NCBI GenBank assembly: GCA_965372385.1
Contig: CBDVCD010000022.1
Span: forward strand, 1 to 23,491
Reading direction: 5' to 3'
DNA length: 23,491 nucleotides
Source of the DNA: JASJBU01 sp965372385
GTDB lineage: Bacteria > Pseudomonadota > Gammaproteobacteria > Chromatiales > Chromatiaceae
The notes under the pieces were generated by a model that was given only the letters and a program-made list of their open reading frames with translations, had not been told where the DNA came from and did not search any database. The position numbers and the translations under genes were made by a program. Positions 22,893-23,491 of the stretch are shown piece after piece (position 1 is the first letter of the stretch; every line of letters starts with the position of its first letter).

Positions 22893-23491
22893 ATGTGGAT
22901 AATTATACGGATCCTGCGTCCGGCAAGGGTGGTCGGATTGTATGCCCTTCTTGCGGGTGCAATGCTAACTGGGGGGGGTGCTTGGCCAGTCGGCGGGCAT
23001 TGACCCGCAGGCCGAGAAGCTGCTCCAAGCAGCTACCACCTACCTTGCTAATCAGAAGCAGTTCAGCGTGGAAACACGAAGTACCATCGAAGCGGTGCTC
23101 ACCTCAGGACAGAAGCTCCAGTTTGATCATGCCGCGACGCACTCGGTGCGGCGACCGGACAAGCTGCGGGCCGAGCGCCATGACGACCTGGTGGATCAGA
23201 TTTTCTATTACGACGGAAAGTCACTCACGCTGCACAATCCGGCCGATAAGTACTACGCGACACTCCCCGCTCCCAGTACCCTCGAGGAAATGCTCGATTT
23301 CGCACGGGAGTCGCTGGATATTGTCGCCCCCGCGGGGGATCTCCTCTACACGGACGCATTCGAGATCCTGATGAAAGATGTGATCTCCGGGTTTGTCGTC
23401 GGCAGGTGCCGGTCAGGCCGGGGTAGGCTACAGCGGCGGGAGTGCAACCCGTCCTCCGCGCCTGTTAAGCAACCTGAGGTAGGTAACTATC
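22893..23491 (+). pseudogene. DUF2092-type secreted protein gene, frameshifted and running off the right edge
   Basis: Starts at ATG 22893, 6 bases after CAGGGG. The first frame encodes a signal peptide (MWIIIRILRPARVVG, LYALLAGAMLTGG) but reaches a stop at 23001 after 36 codons. Removing one G from the G8 run at 22971-22978 joins it to a second frame. That frame reads GQSAGIDPQAEKLLQAA, then TSGQKLQFD, RRPDKLRAER, YYDGKSLTLHNPADKYYAT and LDFARESLDIVAPAGDLLY, all typical of DUF2092 predicted periplasmic proteins. From about 23401 the reading frame (GRCRSGRGRLQ and on) stops resembling the family, which normally continues for about 100 residues. The gene is therefore broken at least once. A sequencing error or a phase-variable tract could also explain the G8. 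Confidence 0.72.

Noticed and set aside
22802..23371. 189-codon frame covering the DUF2092 region
   Set aside because: It uses a different frame from both the signal peptide and the DUF2092 domain; its composition is shadow-like.

Overview
The window looks like a piece of a gammaproteobacterial chromosome, probably from a facultatively anaerobic, chemolithotrophic or sulfur-cycle-associated bacterium. That is inferred from gene content: octaheme cytochromes, a NapC/NirT quinol dehydrogenase, a ferredoxin-dependent 2-oxoacid oxidoreductase and an outer-membrane porin. No rRNA, tRNA or CRISPR array was seen, so the taxonomy stays tentative.

Layout. (1) 1-4341, minus strand: a tight operon with a Glu/Leu/Phe/Val-type dehydrogenase followed by a three-gene 2-oxoacid:ferredoxin oxidoreductase (fused gamma-delta, alpha, beta), ending in an inverted pair of GC-rich REP-like hairpins (8-104). 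(2) 4417-5295, plus: a membrane-anchored alpha/beta hydrolase. (3) 5625-6653, minus: an unrecognised 342-residue protein. (4) 6732-14745: the core of the window, a divergent multiheme cytochrome locus. Leftward run a pentaheme cytochrome, a membrane-anchored octaheme cytochrome of the tetrathionate reductase (OTR) family, a translationally coupled cytochrome b and an outer-membrane porin. Rightward run an octaheme HAO-like protein and an overlapping NapC/NirT tetraheme protein. Together these carry 25 CXXCH motifs. (5) 12186-15026: three copies of a non-autonomous, MITE-like element with 25-bp terminal inverted repeats and apparent 3-bp target duplications, placed around the HAO/NapC pair. (6) 15095-15683: a convergent pair of small paralogous membrane proteins with conserved Cys residues. 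(7) 15801-20149, minus: a P-type cation ATPase overlapping a divergent S-adenosylmethionine synthetase. (8) 20303-22385, plus: a CaCA-family Na+/Ca2+ exchanger and a tandem universal stress protein. (9) 22893 to the right edge: a DUF2092-type secreted protein gene broken by one extra G in a G8 tract.

How it may work together. The HAO-like protein appears to lack the tyrosine that cross-links the catalytic P460 heme in hydroxylamine-oxidising HAOs, and it is paired with a quinol-oxidising NapC-type protein. That points to reduction (nitrite or hydroxylamine) rather than oxidation. OTR-family proteins reduce tetrathionate, nitrite and hydroxylamine in vitro. Here the OTR has its own C-terminal membrane anchor and a cytochrome b partner. 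The divergent cluster can be read as two quinol-linked periplasmic octaheme reductases with a pentaheme carrier and a dedicated porin, possibly a two-enzyme route from nitrite through hydroxylamine to ammonium, or combined sulfur-oxyanion and nitrogen-oxide respiration. This is inference from the sequence and needs biochemical support.
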